Positions 1 through 8,836 of a stretch of DNA of 64,000 nt are shown piece after piece; position 1 is the stretch's first letter, and each line of letters begins with the position of its first letter. The stretch covers positions 32,516-96,515 of the forward strand of contig JAIQFT010000010.1 of the NCBI GenBank assembly GCA_020073185.1. Direction: 5' to 3'. The translations under genes were made by a program, and so were the position numbers. This DNA is from Terriglobia bacterium. GTDB taxonomy: Bacteria; Acidobacteriota; Terriglobia; Terriglobales; Acidobacteriaceae. Under the pieces are notes generated by a model, which saw only the letters and a list, made by a program, of their open reading frames with translations, searched no databases and was not told where the DNA came from.

Positions 1-1
1 C

Positions 2-403
2 AAGGCTGCTCTCGCTCTTCTGATTCTGCTCATCATTCTCTTGTTTCCTGCCCGCGTGACTTCGCAGTGGCCGCCCATGCCGCAGGAACTCGCCGGCGGA
101 CGCCCGGGCAGCTTCCGCTTCTCCACCACCGTCCAACTGCAGGCTGACCGCGACGATCTCGCGGACATGCACGCCAGCATCGAGCGCGTGCAGTCCCTCG
201 TGCCCGCGATTTCCGACCCGATCACCCGCCAGGCGCTGCAGACGGAGATCCAGAAATGGCAACTGCACGTTGCCCGTTACGAACAGCGCCTCGCCAGCAG
301 TGCCAGCCCCACCGCCGCCTCCGCCGAAGCTCGGCTCAACGCCATCAAGGGTCGGCGACAGTGCAGCGTCTGCCATGGCGCCATGTCGGAGCCAGGCCAA
401 TGA
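2..403 (+). CDS. Small exported helical protein, 5'-truncated by the window edge
   Basis: The frame is open from the first bases of the window. Before the first possible internal start (TTG at 41) it already encodes a hydrophobic run (AALALLILLIILLF) followed by a polar stretch, which looks like the core of a signal peptide. The true start therefore lies just outside the window. The mature part (about 110 residues) is mostly predicted helix, with a Trp-containing segment (EIQKWQLHVARYEQ), and ends in a CxxC pair (CSVCHG), which could form a disulfide or bind metal. The helix register resembles the next gene (509-940), suggesting tandem paralogues. Function unknown. Confidence 0.6.
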   Translation, partial: KAALALLILLIILLFPARVTSQWPPMPQELAGGRPGSFRFSTTVQLQADRDDLADMHASIERVQSLVPAISDPITRQALQTEIQKWQLHVARYEQRLASSASPTAASAEARLNAIKGRRQCSVCHGAMSEPGQ

Positions 404-508
404 TCCGTCGCGTCGCGCTCGAACCGCGGGCTCAGAATTTGCAAATCGATCGTCAACCATCGAAAATGGATTGCGGTCTATCGCCTCGAAACCGCTAAGG
501 AGCCACGG

Positions 509-940
509 ATGTTCGCCAGAAGTCTTGTCTTTGCCGTTGTCCTTTCTGCCGTTACCCTCCACGCCCAATCCACGCCGCCCCAGGCGCCCTTTCCAGGCGG
601 GATGCCGCAGCCCGGCGCCGGCGCCCCTACCGCGCAGCCCATGCCGGCTCCCCAGCAGGAGCGGCTACGCGAGCTGCAGCAGAACTTGATCCAGATGGGT
701 ACCCTGCTGGCCAAAATGAGGGCCGACGTCGCCAAGATTAAGGACGCTGACAGTAAACGGATCGCGGAGGAGAACGTTGCATTGTGGGAGAGGCTGCTGA
801 TGCACGTCCAGCGCGCCATGGAGCCGGCCATGCGCAACATGCCACCGGGCCCGGGAAGCGGTGCTCGCGGCATGCGGCGTCCGATGGCGCAGCCCACAAC
901 CACGCCGCCGGCTGCCACTACACCACCGAAGCAGCCGTGA
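509..940 (+). CDS. Small exported helical protein, paralogue of the preceding gene
   Basis: 143 residues, with an upstream AAGGAG-like site at about 497-503 supporting this ATG. Residues 1-20 form a signal peptide ending near LHAQ. A Pro/Gly/Ala-rich linker follows, then a helical segment at about 50-115 (LRELQQNLIQMGTLL, then IKDADSKRIAEENVALWERL), then a Pro/Thr-rich C-terminus. The I-x-D-x(3)-[RK]-x(8,9)-W spacing of the helical part matches the preceding gene, which is 105 bp away on the same strand. This looks like a tandem duplication that has diverged. It lacks the CxxC pair of its neighbour. No known domain is recognised; a periplasmic location is inferred from the signal peptide. Confidence 0.6.
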   Translation: MFARSLVFAVVLSAVTLHAQSTPPQAPFPGGMPQPGAGAPTAQPMPAPQQERLRELQQNLIQMGTLLAKMRADVAKIKDADSKRIAEENVALWERLLMHVQRAMEPAMRNMPPGPGSGARGMRRPMAQPTTTPPAATTPPKQP

Positions 941-995
941 CCAGTTCCAGTTCGGCTCCGGAATGGCCGCGCATCATTCTGGCAGCGTCAACGCT

Positions 996-1649
996 ATGGA
1001 CATACTTCTGAACGACATTGAAACCAGAGTGCTGGGGGCGTTGGTGGAAAAAGAGATTACCACCCCAGACTACTATCCTCTGTCACTCAACGCGCTGATC
1101 AATGCCTGCAACCAGAAATCCAGCCGCGATCCGGTGATGGATCTGGAGGAGAACGACGTAAGGTCAGCGTTGGACTCGTTGGGCACCAAGAGATTAGCTG
1201 GACCGGTTAGCACGGCGGATTCCCGCGTGACCAAATACGAGCACCGGCTCCAGGAAGTGTTCAACTTCGATCGCCGGGCGATAGCGATTCTCTGCGTGTT
1301 GTTCCTGCGCGGGCCGCAGACGCCCGGGGAACTGCGTGGCCGTACGGAGCGCATGTACCGTTTTGAGGAACTCGCCGATGTGCAGTCCACCCTGCAACGC
1401 CTCATGCAGCGCGAGCCCCCACTGGTCAAAATGCTTCGCCGGCAGCCGGGTACAAAGGAAGCGCGCTATGGCCACCTGTTCTCGGGCGATTTCGAAGGCG
1501 CCGAACCAGCGCCCGCCGGCGATGCGGCATCGCCAAGCTCAGCCGACGGGGAGCGCATGGCGCGTTTGGAAGCGGAGGTCGCGGGGCTTCACCAGAAGGT
1601 CGTGGATCTGGAGCAGCAGCTCGCGGATTTTCGCAAACAGTTTGAGTAG
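996..1649 (+). CDS. yceH: YceH family protein (DUF480)
   Basis: 217 residues closely matching the E. coli YceH pattern: early VLGALVEKEITTPDYYPLS, then NACNQKSSRDPVM, then VTKYEHR, then LRGPQTPGELR and RMYRFEELADVQSTL, ending the conserved part with HLFSG. The family has two winged-helix-like domains and an unknown role. A C-terminal heptad segment (ARLEAEVAGLHQKVVDLEQQ) is a predicted coiled coil, present as a shorter tail in other members. Start chosen at ATG 996 because family similarity begins there; ATG 963 in the same frame would add 11 residues. Ribosome-binding sites are weak for both. Confidence 0.88.
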   Translation: MDILLNDIETRVLGALVEKEITTPDYYPLSLNALINACNQKSSRDPVMDLEENDVRSALDSLGTKRLAGPVSTADSRVTKYEHRLQEVFNFDRRAIAILCVLFLRGPQTPGELRGRTERMYRFEELADVQSTLQRLMQREPPLVKMLRRQPGTKEARYGHLFSGDFEGAEPAPAGDAASPSSADGERMARLEAEVAGLHQKVVDLEQQLADFRKQFE

Positions 1650-2011
1650 CACCCATGCCGCGCTCGCGGATTTTCAACCGCCGCGCGGTACGCTGTAAGT
1701 CCCGCCGCATGGGGTGACGGGCGGCACGCTCCGACTCGCGGCGATGCGTTCTGCACCAGAGGCATCGGTTTCCGCAAGAGTAAGGATTTCTCCATCGCTA
1801 CGGACTGAGCGGCGCAATTGGCGTCTTTTGGCGCTTGACGGTGCGAAAGCTGGAACCCCATGATGCCGCCATTGGGATTAAGAGTGGGGATGGAGTGGGG
1901 GGGACGTTTGATGTAAGAGCCGTTTCCTGAAGGCTGCGGTAATGTCGGGAAACGGCGCCCATCCGGAAGCTGTCAAAACACAATTTCCTACTACGGGGGA
2001 TAACTGTCTCC
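1650..2011. other. Intergenic region without recognisable gene
   Basis: About 360 bp between the YceH gene and the LuxR-type regulator. Only short open frames occur, none with a ribosome-binding site and recognisable product. A G-rich tract lies near 1890-1908. It probably carries the promoter of the downstream regulator, but no convincing -35/-10 pair was found. Confidence 0.4.
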
Positions 2012-2743
2012 ATGTCCAGCCAAGGTACCAATGGGGCTGCCGTTCGTGTGTTGGTAGCCGACACTACAACGATGGGCAGTCAGCTAATCCTGGAGGCATT
2101 GCGCCGGGATGATCGCCTTGAAGTCGTGGGAGTGCTCACGGCTGCTGACGACTCCGCGGCGCTGCCCTCCGACCTCAACCCCCATGTCGCGGTTGTCGGT
2201 GTGAGCGCCGACGGCAGTGCGCGGCGTGGCTTTGCTCTGCTGCGGCAGGGACTGGCTCGCTACCCCGGGGTGAAACCGGTTTTTCTTCTCGACTGTTCAA
2301 CCCCCGAATTAGTGGTCGAGGCTTTTCGGGCGGGTGCTCGTGGTGTGGTCTGCCGTGACGACAGCCCCGATGTCCTGCGCAACTGTGTGTACGCCGTGCA
2401 CGCGGGCCAGATTTGGGCCGATAGCGCCCAGTTGGGCTTCGTGCTCGATGCCTTCTCGCGCCGATGGGTGCCCCAAACTATCGTGGACAGCAAAGGCCGC
2501 CCCTTGCTTTCCAAGCGCGAGTTAGACGTGGTCCGGTGCGTCTCCGAGGGCATGACGAACCGGGAGATCGCGGCCCGCTTGTCGCTCAGCGAGCACACTG
2601 TCAAGAACTACATTTTTCGCATTTTTGACAAGCTGGGAGTGTCCAGCCGCGCCGAGCTGATCCTGTATGCCATGCGTCCCGAGGGCGGCACACAAGAGTC
2701 GACGTTTGCCCTATCGGCGGCATCGTCCGTCGCTGTGGCTTGA
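2012..2743 (+). CDS. NarL/LuxR-type response regulator with degenerate receiver domain
   Basis: 243 residues. The N-terminal part (about 11-135) has the receiver fold pattern (VRVLVADTTTMG, then PHVAVVGVSADG, then VFLLDCSTPE, then GARGVVCRDDSP). The C-terminal part (about 166-222) is a clear LuxR/GerE helix-turn-helix (LSKRELDVV, EGMTNREIAARLSLSEHTVKN, KLGVSSRAEL). The position of the phosphorylated Asp is Gly63 (VVG instead of VLD), and the conserved Lys near the end of the receiver is Arg115. Phosphotransfer control is therefore unlikely, and the protein is probably an atypical regulator. No histidine kinase gene is adjacent. Confidence 0.85.
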   Translation: MSSQGTNGAAVRVLVADTTTMGSQLILEALRRDDRLEVVGVLTAADDSAALPSDLNPHVAVVGVSADGSARRGFALLRQGLARYPGVKPVFLLDCSTPELVVEAFRAGARGVVCRDDSPDVLRNCVYAVHAGQIWADSAQLGFVLDAFSRRWVPQTIVDSKGRPLLSKRELDVVRCVSEGMTNREIAARLSLSEHTVKNYIFRIFDKLGVSSRAELILYAMRPEGGTQESTFALSAASSVAVA

Positions 2744-2828
2744 GCCACCCGAGCCTGTTCTGAAGCGAAGTCGAAGCGGAGGAATTTCCTTCAACAGGCC
2801 ACCTGCCCACGGATCACTTGGCCCTTCT

Positions 2829-3698
2829 TTACCGTTGTGAAGCCGCCGACGCGACCTCGCCAACCGGGTGCGCGATCACCTTGCCCTTGTCATTTTCGTC
2901 CAGGAATACCAGGGACGTATGCGGTTCGTGCGTGAACGCCACCAGCCAGTCGTCCCGCAGCGCCTCGGCGTAAAACCTCTTCCGATTCTCAATCACCTCC
3001 AGCGGGAACAGGTCATAGCCCATTCCCCAGACCACGTCGAGGTGTGAAAGCATGGGAATCAGGTCGGAGATGTAGCACGCCGTCTTGCCGCCGCTGCGCA
3101 CCAGCACCGCTTGCATATGGCGCGTGTGCCCGGGGTAAATCCTGACCGAAATCCCGGGCACGATCTCGCTATCGCCGCGCAGCGGGGTCATCTGCCCGCC
3201 GGCGATCAGCGGGTCATAGTTTTCCGTGATGTAGCTCACACGGTCGCGCTCGAGCTGCTGGCGACCGTGCTCCACCTCGCCCGCCTGCACGTAATAGCGC
3301 GCGTTGGGAAAGGTTGGTTTCACCTGGCCGTTCTCGATATAGGTGTTCCAGCCACAATGGTCGAAGTGCAGGTGGGTGTTGATGACCACGTCAATCTCGG
3401 CCGGATCCACGCCCCCGGCACGCAGGTTGTCGGGAAGCTGCGGCGTGTACTGGTAGATGTTGCGGCGTTTTTCCGACAGCTTCGGCCCGATGCCGGTGTC
3501 CACCAGCACGGTGTGCTTGTCGTCGCGGATCAGCAGCGAATTGCAGGCGAGCACAATCCGGTTGAACTCGTCGGCGCGAGCCTTCTTCTCCCACATCACC
3601 TTCGGCACCACGCCGAACATAGCGCCGCCGTCGGCCAAGTACGTCCCGTCGGTGAAGACCGAGAGTTCGAAATTCTTTAGCGTGTAGCGCGTGTTCAT
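2829..3698 (-). CDS. Metallo-beta-lactamase-fold hydrolase
   Basis: 289 residues. The zinc-binding motif THLHFDH is at about 108-114 (H109, H111, D113, H114). Further ligand candidates are H191 (PGHTRHMQ), D212 (YISDLIP) and H257 (FTHEPH), the order expected for the superfamily. Overall layout resembles the AiiA-like/MBL-fold hydrolases that include lactonases, but the substrate cannot be told from sequence. There is no signal peptide, so it is probably cytoplasmic. Its start codon overlaps the stop of the upstream S9 peptidase gene by 4 bases, so the two are almost certainly co-transcribed and translationally coupled. Confidence 0.85.
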   Translation of the reverse strand: MNTRYTLKNFELSVFTDGTYLADGGAMFGVVPKVMWEKKARADEFNRIVLACNSLLIRDDKHTVLVDTGIGPKLSEKRRNIYQYTPQLPDNLRAGGVDPAEIDVVINTHLHFDHCGWNTYIENGQVKPTFPNARYYVQAGEVEHGRQQLERDRVSYITENYDPLIAGGQMTPLRGDSEIVPGISVRIYPGHTRHMQAVLVRSGGKTACYISDLIPMLSHLDVVWGMGYDLFPLEVIENRKRFYAEALRDDWLVAFTHEPHTSLVFLDENDKGKVIAHPVGEVASAASQR

Positions 3699-5941
3699 GG
3701 TTGAGGTCCCATCAGGTACTGCTCGAACTGTTGTTGGATGCGGTGAAAGAGGTGAGTGCGGTCGGCCTTACCGCTGATGCCATGCGTCTTGCCCGGATAG
3801 AGTTGGAGGTCGAACTGCTTGCCCGCGTTGATCAGGGAGCGCATCATCTGCATGGTGTTCTGCAAGTGGACATTGTCATCGCTGGTGCCGTGCACCTCCA
3901 GCAGCTTGCCATGGAGAGCTTGCGCGGCGTTGACCGGCGAACTGTCGGCGTAGCCTGTTGCATTGTCCTTGGGCAGCCCCATGTAGCGCTCGGTGTAGAT
4001 GGAATCGTAGTCGCGCCAGTCCGTCACCGGCGCCACCGACACGCCCGCCTTTACTCGGTCGCTGTGCGTCATGGCATAAAGCGTCATGTAGCCGCCGTAA
4101 CTCCAGCCCCACCAACCGACGCGGTTGGCGTCGAGTGCCGGAAACTGCTTCAGTACCTGGTCAAGGGCGGCCAGTTGGTCCTGCAACTCGACCTGGCCTA
4201 AATGATGCAGGATGGGCGTGGCGAAGGCGCGCCCGCGATTGGCCATGCCGCGATTATCCACCTGGAGGATGGCAAAACCGTGTCGTGCCAGGATGTTGTG
4301 AAACAGGAAAGTGACGCCGCCCCAGGAGTCGCGGACTACCTGCCCGCCGGGTCCGCCGTAAGGATTCAGGATCACCGGAATCTTCGCTGCCCCGGCTTGC
4401 TCGGCGCCCGGAGGAAGCAACAAGTAAGCGTAGAGCGTGGTCTGGCCGTCGGCGGCCTTCAGTTCCAGCGCGCGCGGCGCGATCAGGTTGTAGTCTGAAA
4501 CCGCTCGCGCTTCCCAAAACGTGCTGCACGTCCCCGCAACCTTGCACAGCGCCAGCCGCGGCGGCGACAACAGCGCCGAATAGCTATCAATGAAGAATTG
4601 CCCGTTGCCGGCAAAGTTGGCGTTGTGCACGCCGGGCGTCTGCGTGATCTTCTGCATCTCGCCGCCGCCCAGCTTCACCGCGTAGACCTGCTCCTGCCGC
4701 GGGTCCCCGGCGTTGGCGGTGAGGTACACCGTGCCGGCAGCCTCATCCACCCCTTGGACGCCGCTGACCTCAAACTCGCCCTTGGTGAGCTGTTGTTCCA
4801 GCTTGGCGTCCGCCGCCAGCGGGTTGTATTTGTCGAAACTGTAGAGATAAAGGTGCATGTGACCGTCTCGCCAGCTCGGCCACAGAAAGCGGTCGCCCGA
4901 CTTCAGCCACGTGATGTGGAAGCGCTCGTCGTCCAGGTACGCGTTGGGCTCGCTCTCGCTGAGCACCAGGCGCGAGCGCCCGCCGAAGGCGTCGGCGAAA
5001 TAGAGGTCCATCCTGGTGTGCAGCCGGTTGATGACCGTCACGTACACCGCGCCGTTGCGCAGCCACCCAAACCGCGGCTTGTACACGTCCTTGTCATTTG
5101 GGTCGCCGACGCTAATCCAGCGCACCTTGCCGCCATCCGCCGCAACCACGCCGACGCGCACCTCCGGATTAGGATCGCCGGCTTTGGGGTACTTCAGTTC
5201 GTTGACCTTGGGGTGCGTCGGCATCCAGTCAACCAGCGGATAGGTCGGCAACTGCTTCTCATTCATCTGCAGAAAAACGAAGTGCTTGCTGTCGGGAGAC
5301 CAGAAATAATTGCTCCGTACGCCGAGCTCTTCCTCGTACACCCAATCCACTTCGCCGTTCAGCAGGTTTTCGTTGCCGTCGCGCGTGACCTGTTTTTCCT
5401 CGCCTTCGCTTACCGGACGCACCCACAAGTCGTGCTTGCGGACATAGGCAATGTGTTTGCCGTCGGGCGAAAATTTGGGGTCGGTGCTGGCATCGGGGGC
5501 GGCGGTGAGCTGCACCGCGGTGCCGGTGTCGAGCGAGTAGTACCAAAGCTGGCCGCGGCTGTCGAACAGCAGGTGCTTGGAATCGGGCGCCCATTGGTAG
5601 GCGGCGACCGAGTAGCGCTGCGCCCGCTCGCGCTGCTCGGCCGTCATGCGGCTGTCGGGTGGAAACAGCGATTGCAGCTTGCTTTCCGCCACCAGCACCG
5701 CCTTGTGGCCGCTGGCCACGTCAATGTACCAGAGCTGCCCGTGCTCGCCGGAATCGTCGCGCTGCACGAACGATATCTTCGTGTTGTCCGGACTCCACTT
5801 GATCGTTTCCGGCCCGCGGCCGGTGATGCCGCCTTCGGCAAAGATGGACTCAATCGTCAGTTTCCCCGGCCCGGCGGACGCAGCCAACTGTTGTGCGGAA
5901 ACTGGCACGCAGAGCAGAAGTATCGCGAGCAAACGAAGCAT
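3695..5941 (-). CDS. S9 family dipeptidyl peptidase IV-like serine peptidase
   Basis: 748 residues with a signal peptide (first about 17 residues, ending VSAQ). The N-terminal two-thirds is the eight-bladed DPP IV propeller, with repeated PDSKH/SPDGKH segments and the DPP IV signature EVDWVYEEELGVRSNYFWSP. The C-terminal alpha/beta hydrolase domain carries the triad Ser614 (GWSYGGY), Asp688 (HGTSDDNVH) and His720 (GKTHGIS). EVDWVYEEE includes the Glu pair that binds the substrate N-terminus in DPP IV, so cleavage of X-Pro dipeptides from peptides outside the cytoplasm is expected. It is first in a two-gene unit with the MBL hydrolase. Confidence 0.93.
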   Translation of the reverse strand: MLRLLAILLLCVPVSAQQLAASAGPGKLTIESIFAEGGITGRGPETIKWSPDNTKISFVQRDDSGEHGQLWYIDVASGHKAVLVAESKLQSLFPPDSRMTAEQRERAQRYSVAAYQWAPDSKHLLFDSRGQLWYYSLDTGTAVQLTAAPDASTDPKFSPDGKHIAYVRKHDLWVRPVSEGEEKQVTRDGNENLLNGEVDWVYEEELGVRSNYFWSPDSKHFVFLQMNEKQLPTYPLVDWMPTHPKVNELKYPKAGDPNPEVRVGVVAADGGKVRWISVGDPNDKDVYKPRFGWLRNGAVYVTVINRLHTRMDLYFADAFGGRSRLVLSESEPNAYLDDERFHITWLKSGDRFLWPSWRDGHMHLYLYSFDKYNPLAADAKLEQQLTKGEFEVSGVQGVDEAAGTVYLTANAGDPRQEQVYAVKLGGGEMQKITQTPGVHNANFAGNGQFFIDSYSALLSPPRLALCKVAGTCSTFWEARAVSDYNLIAPRALELKAADGQTTLYAYLLLPPGAEQAGAAKIPVILNPYGGPGGQVVRDSWGGVTFLFHNILARHGFAILQVDNRGMANRGRAFATPILHHLGQVELQDQLAALDQVLKQFPALDANRVGWWGWSYGGYMTLYAMTHSDRVKAGVSVAPVTDWRDYDSIYTERYMGLPKDNATGYADSSPVNAAQALHGKLLEVHGTSDDNVHLQNTMQMMRSLINAGKQFDLQLYPGKTHGISGKADRTHLFHRIQQQFEQYLMGPQP

Positions 5942-6168
5942 TAGGGCTCCTCTTGGCTTGGTGATGACAAAGCGAAAAATTCTACAACACGTGCCTTGCC
6001 ACGCGCGCCTCGTTGCGAAAAGTGGCAGGTGTTCCTGATTTGGAATGGCATCGCCCTATTCAATGAACAGAACGGCAAATTAGGACACTTCCAGAAGGTA
6101 CAATGCTCCGCGGGGTCCCAGGTTGTTGCTGGCGGCGCACCCGCAGGCCGCCCGCCGAGGATAACCGT

Positions 6169-7908
6169 ATGCCAGTTCCGCGAGTCTGTGTCCTCATGGT
6201 TTTCGCGATGATGGTGGCGGCGCAGCAGCGCGGCCCCCAGCGGGACCAGGCGCCGACCTTTGCCGCGCAAACCAACCTCGTGGTTGTGCCGGTGGTGGTG
6301 CTCGACCACGGCCATCCCGTTTCCCATCTCAGGCGCGACGACTTCCAAATCCAGGAGAACGGAAGAGGGCAGAAGGTCGCTGCCTTCGAAGAAGTGGTTG
6401 CGCAAGCAGCGCCGGTACAGCGTGTGGCGCCACCGCCGAACACCTTCAGCAATCAGGTGATGGAGCACACGCCCCGCAAGATGGAGATCATCGCCTTGGA
6501 CCTGCTGAACACGCCATTCGACGACCGGGTTAAGGCGCGCCGCGGCATCCTCGATTTTCTCTCCAAGGCGGTGGACAAGAACGCGCTGGTCGCGGTGCTC
6601 ACCATGGGCCGCGGGGGCGCCCGGATTGTTCACGATTTTACCAGCGACACCGCCGTCCTGACAGCGGCCATCGGCCAACTGCAGGGCGAGCTGTCGGTCG
6701 CGGACACGCGGACTTCGCACGTGGACGACGAAGGGGTGTTGTTGGCCAAGCTCTTCGAGAGGGATTCCTCGCGCAGCAATCTGTCCACCGATCCTTCCCA
6801 TGCGACCTTGGCGGACGACACCGACTTGACCAGCTTCGCCGTGGATGCGCAAACCGCGCAGGCCAAGGTCGATATCGGCAGGCAGAACGATGCCGCCCTG
6901 GCGACGTTGCTGAATTTCCAGCAAGTGGCACACTACTTTTCCGCCGTGCAGGGGCGTAAGGCGCTGATCTGGGCTTCGACCGGATTTCCCGCCAGCTTCG
7001 CCAACGTCACTGGGGCCGCCAGCCGCGGTCCCACGCCGGACGATTGGCAGCGCACCATGCGCCTGTTGCAGGACGCCAACATTACCATCTATCCGATTGA
7101 CGTGACCGGACTGGCAACCAACGTTACCGCAAATTACAAGGACTATGTGCCGCCGGTCGCCGAGGGGCCACCGACTACCGGCACGGTGCCGGAGAAGAGC
7201 CGGACCCTGGAGGCGGTTGCGGCCGGCGTTTACAGCGATCCAGTGGTGGCCAAGCACGCCGCCATGCTGAAGATCGCGGAAATGACCGGTGGCGAAGCCT
7301 TTTACAACCGCAATGATGTGAGTGGGCTGCTCGCCCGTGCTGACCAGGACGAGACACAGTTTTACCTCGTCAGCTACTACAGCAACGACTCTAGCACCCT
7401 GGGTTGGCGCAAGATCGCGGTCAAGGTACGGCGCAAAGGCGTCCAGATCCGACACCGTTCCGGGTACTACTTCGATCTGACGCTGCGCGACCCCGAGGAA
7501 GCCCAACTCCTCGACGAGCGCATGGCACTGGATTCCCCGCTTGCTTTCACGGGCCTGCCCCTCACCGCGACTTGGGTAAGAACTGAGCGCGAGAAGGGCA
7601 CGAGGAAGGTGTTTTTCTCCCTCTTCGTGCCACCCGGGAAAACGCAGGTCGACACCAGCAAGGGCGACCGCATCAGCATGGATTTCCTTGCCGTCGTCCG
7701 CACCATGGACGGAAAAGAGGTGGCGAGCATCGGCCAGGGCCTCAGCCAGGGCGTCGATCCGGAGGCGGTGACCAGGATCGACTCGGGAGGCGTAACCTAC
7801 CTCAATTACATTCGCTTGCTTCCTGGTGAGTACACGGCAAAGTTCGTCGTCCGCGACAACTTTACGGCACGGATAGGCAGCCTCACCGCCCCTCTCAAGG
7901 TGGACTGA
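6169..7908 (+). CDS. Exported VWFA-related Acidobacterial domain protein
   Basis: 579 residues from ATG 6169, chosen because it opens a signal peptide (VCVLMVFAMMVAAQQ); an in-frame ATG at 6103 would bury it. It then shows the phylum-typical start of these proteins: TNLVVVPVVVLDHGHPV then LRRDDFQIQENG, a beta-sandwich-like segment. A von Willebrand A-like domain follows (about 95-330), starting KMEIIALDLLNT, where the metal-site DxSxS is degenerate. A second beta-rich part (SGYYFDL onward) ends the protein. Such proteins occur in many copies in Acidobacteriota; the role is unknown, probably envelope adhesion or scaffolding. It is divergent from the S9 peptidase. Confidence 0.85.
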   Translation: MPVPRVCVLMVFAMMVAAQQRGPQRDQAPTFAAQTNLVVVPVVVLDHGHPVSHLRRDDFQIQENGRGQKVAAFEEVVAQAAPVQRVAPPPNTFSNQVMEHTPRKMEIIALDLLNTPFDDRVKARRGILDFLSKAVDKNALVAVLTMGRGGARIVHDFTSDTAVLTAAIGQLQGELSVADTRTSHVDDEGVLLAKLFERDSSRSNLSTDPSHATLADDTDLTSFAVDAQTAQAKVDIGRQNDAALATLLNFQQVAHYFSAVQGRKALIWASTGFPASFANVTGAASRGPTPDDWQRTMRLLQDANITIYPIDVTGLATNVTANYKDYVPPVAEGPPTTGTVPEKSRTLEAVAAGVYSDPVVAKHAAMLKIAEMTGGEAFYNRNDVSGLLARADQDETQFYLVSYYSNDSSTLGWRKIAVKVRRKGVQIRHRSGYYFDLTLRDPEEAQLLDERMALDSPLAFTGLPLTATWVRTEREKGTRKVFFSLFVPPGKTQVDTSKGDRISMDFLAVVRTMDGKEVASIGQGLSQGVDPEAVTRIDSGGVTYLNYIRLLPGEYTAKFVVRDNFTARIGSLTAPLKVD

Positions 7909-8047
7909 GCGACTGACTGGCGCGGTATTTCGAACAGGGCGAGGAAGATGCCCTGCAGTACGCGTTTCCTCCCCATTCCTCGTGTTCGCAACCAAACTTG
8001 CACCGCGCGGCGTGCTACAATTTTCAACAGATCGGAACCAGTCGGGG

Positions 8048-8815
8048 ATGAACCCAGACTTGCACAATCTGAAAGAGCTGCAGGCGGCTGACCGCGAGAG
8101 TGCCCGCCTTTCGCAGGAGATCGCCTCCCTCCCGCGCCGGGTTGCGGTCATCGAGGCCAAGCTCGCCGACTCCAGGGGGCGCAAGGAAAAGGCGGTCGCC
8201 GCCATCAAGGCCGGAGAAGTCGCCCGGCGCAAGTTCGAGACCCAGATCCAGGACCTGCAGCAGAAAATCTCCAAGTACCGCGACCAGATGCTCGCCGTCA
8301 AGACCAACCAGGAGTACAAAGCCTTCACCTCCGAGGTCGAATTTGCCCAGCAGCATGTCCGCGAGGCGGAAGACAAGATACTGGAAGGCATGGTGGCGGC
8401 CGAATCGCTGGAGAAGGATCTGAAGAAAGCGGAAGCCGAGTTGAAGGCCGAAACCGCGGAAATCGAGAAAGAAAAGACGGAAGCGCGGTTACGCACCGAC
8501 ATCGCCGAAAAGGAAATGGCGGAGTGGAAGTCGAAGCGCGACCACGTGCGCGCCGCCATCTCTCCCGACGCCCTGCGCCACTACGATCGCGTTCTCAAGC
8601 TGCGCGGCAGCGCCCTCGCCGAAGCGGCGGACCACAAGTGCTCGGCCTGCCAGGTCATGCTGCGGCCGCAGGTCTACAACGACGTTCGTACCAACGAGCA
8701 GTTCATCATCTGCGACTCCTGTCATCGTATCCTCTGGTACGACCCCGCGCGCGACGTCCAGCACGCCAAGGAAGAAGCGGCGGTCCCGGCGGAAGCAGGC
8801 CCCACGAACGCTTAA
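8048..8815 (+). CDS. Coiled-coil protein with C4 zinc ribbon (COG1579 type)
   Basis: 255 residues. About 1-185 is a long heptad-rich coiled coil (LHNLKELQAADRESARLSQ onward), including the family segment VKTNQEYKAF. The C-terminus holds a zinc ribbon: C198-x2-C201 and C222-x2-C225 (CSACQ, CDSCH), followed by RILWYDP. This architecture matches the zf-RING_7 family annotated as possible nucleic-acid-binding proteins. Start set at ATG 8048, where family similarity begins; a longer frame from 7982 has no support. It leads a co-directional run with the TPR protein (21 bp gap) and the RlmI-like methyltransferase. Confidence 0.87.
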   Translation: MNPDLHNLKELQAADRESARLSQEIASLPRRVAVIEAKLADSRGRKEKAVAAIKAGEVARRKFETQIQDLQQKISKYRDQMLAVKTNQEYKAFTSEVEFAQQHVREAEDKILEGMVAAESLEKDLKKAEAELKAETAEIEKEKTEARLRTDIAEKEMAEWKSKRDHVRAAISPDALRHYDRVLKLRGSALAEAADHKCSACQVMLRPQVYNDVRTNEQFIICDSCHRILWYDPARDVQHAKEEAAVPAEAGPTNA

Positions 8816-8836
8816 GTTCACCAGCAGGGGTGTCCC

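Noticed and set aside
4598..5944. Plus-strand frame of 448 codons
   Set aside because: Antisense to the S9 peptidase, whose triad and propeller are clear.
5941..8559. Very long minus-strand open frame (872 codons)
   Set aside because: It is antisense to the VWFA and zinc-ribbon genes, both well supported; high GC leaves antisense frames open. No family resemblance.
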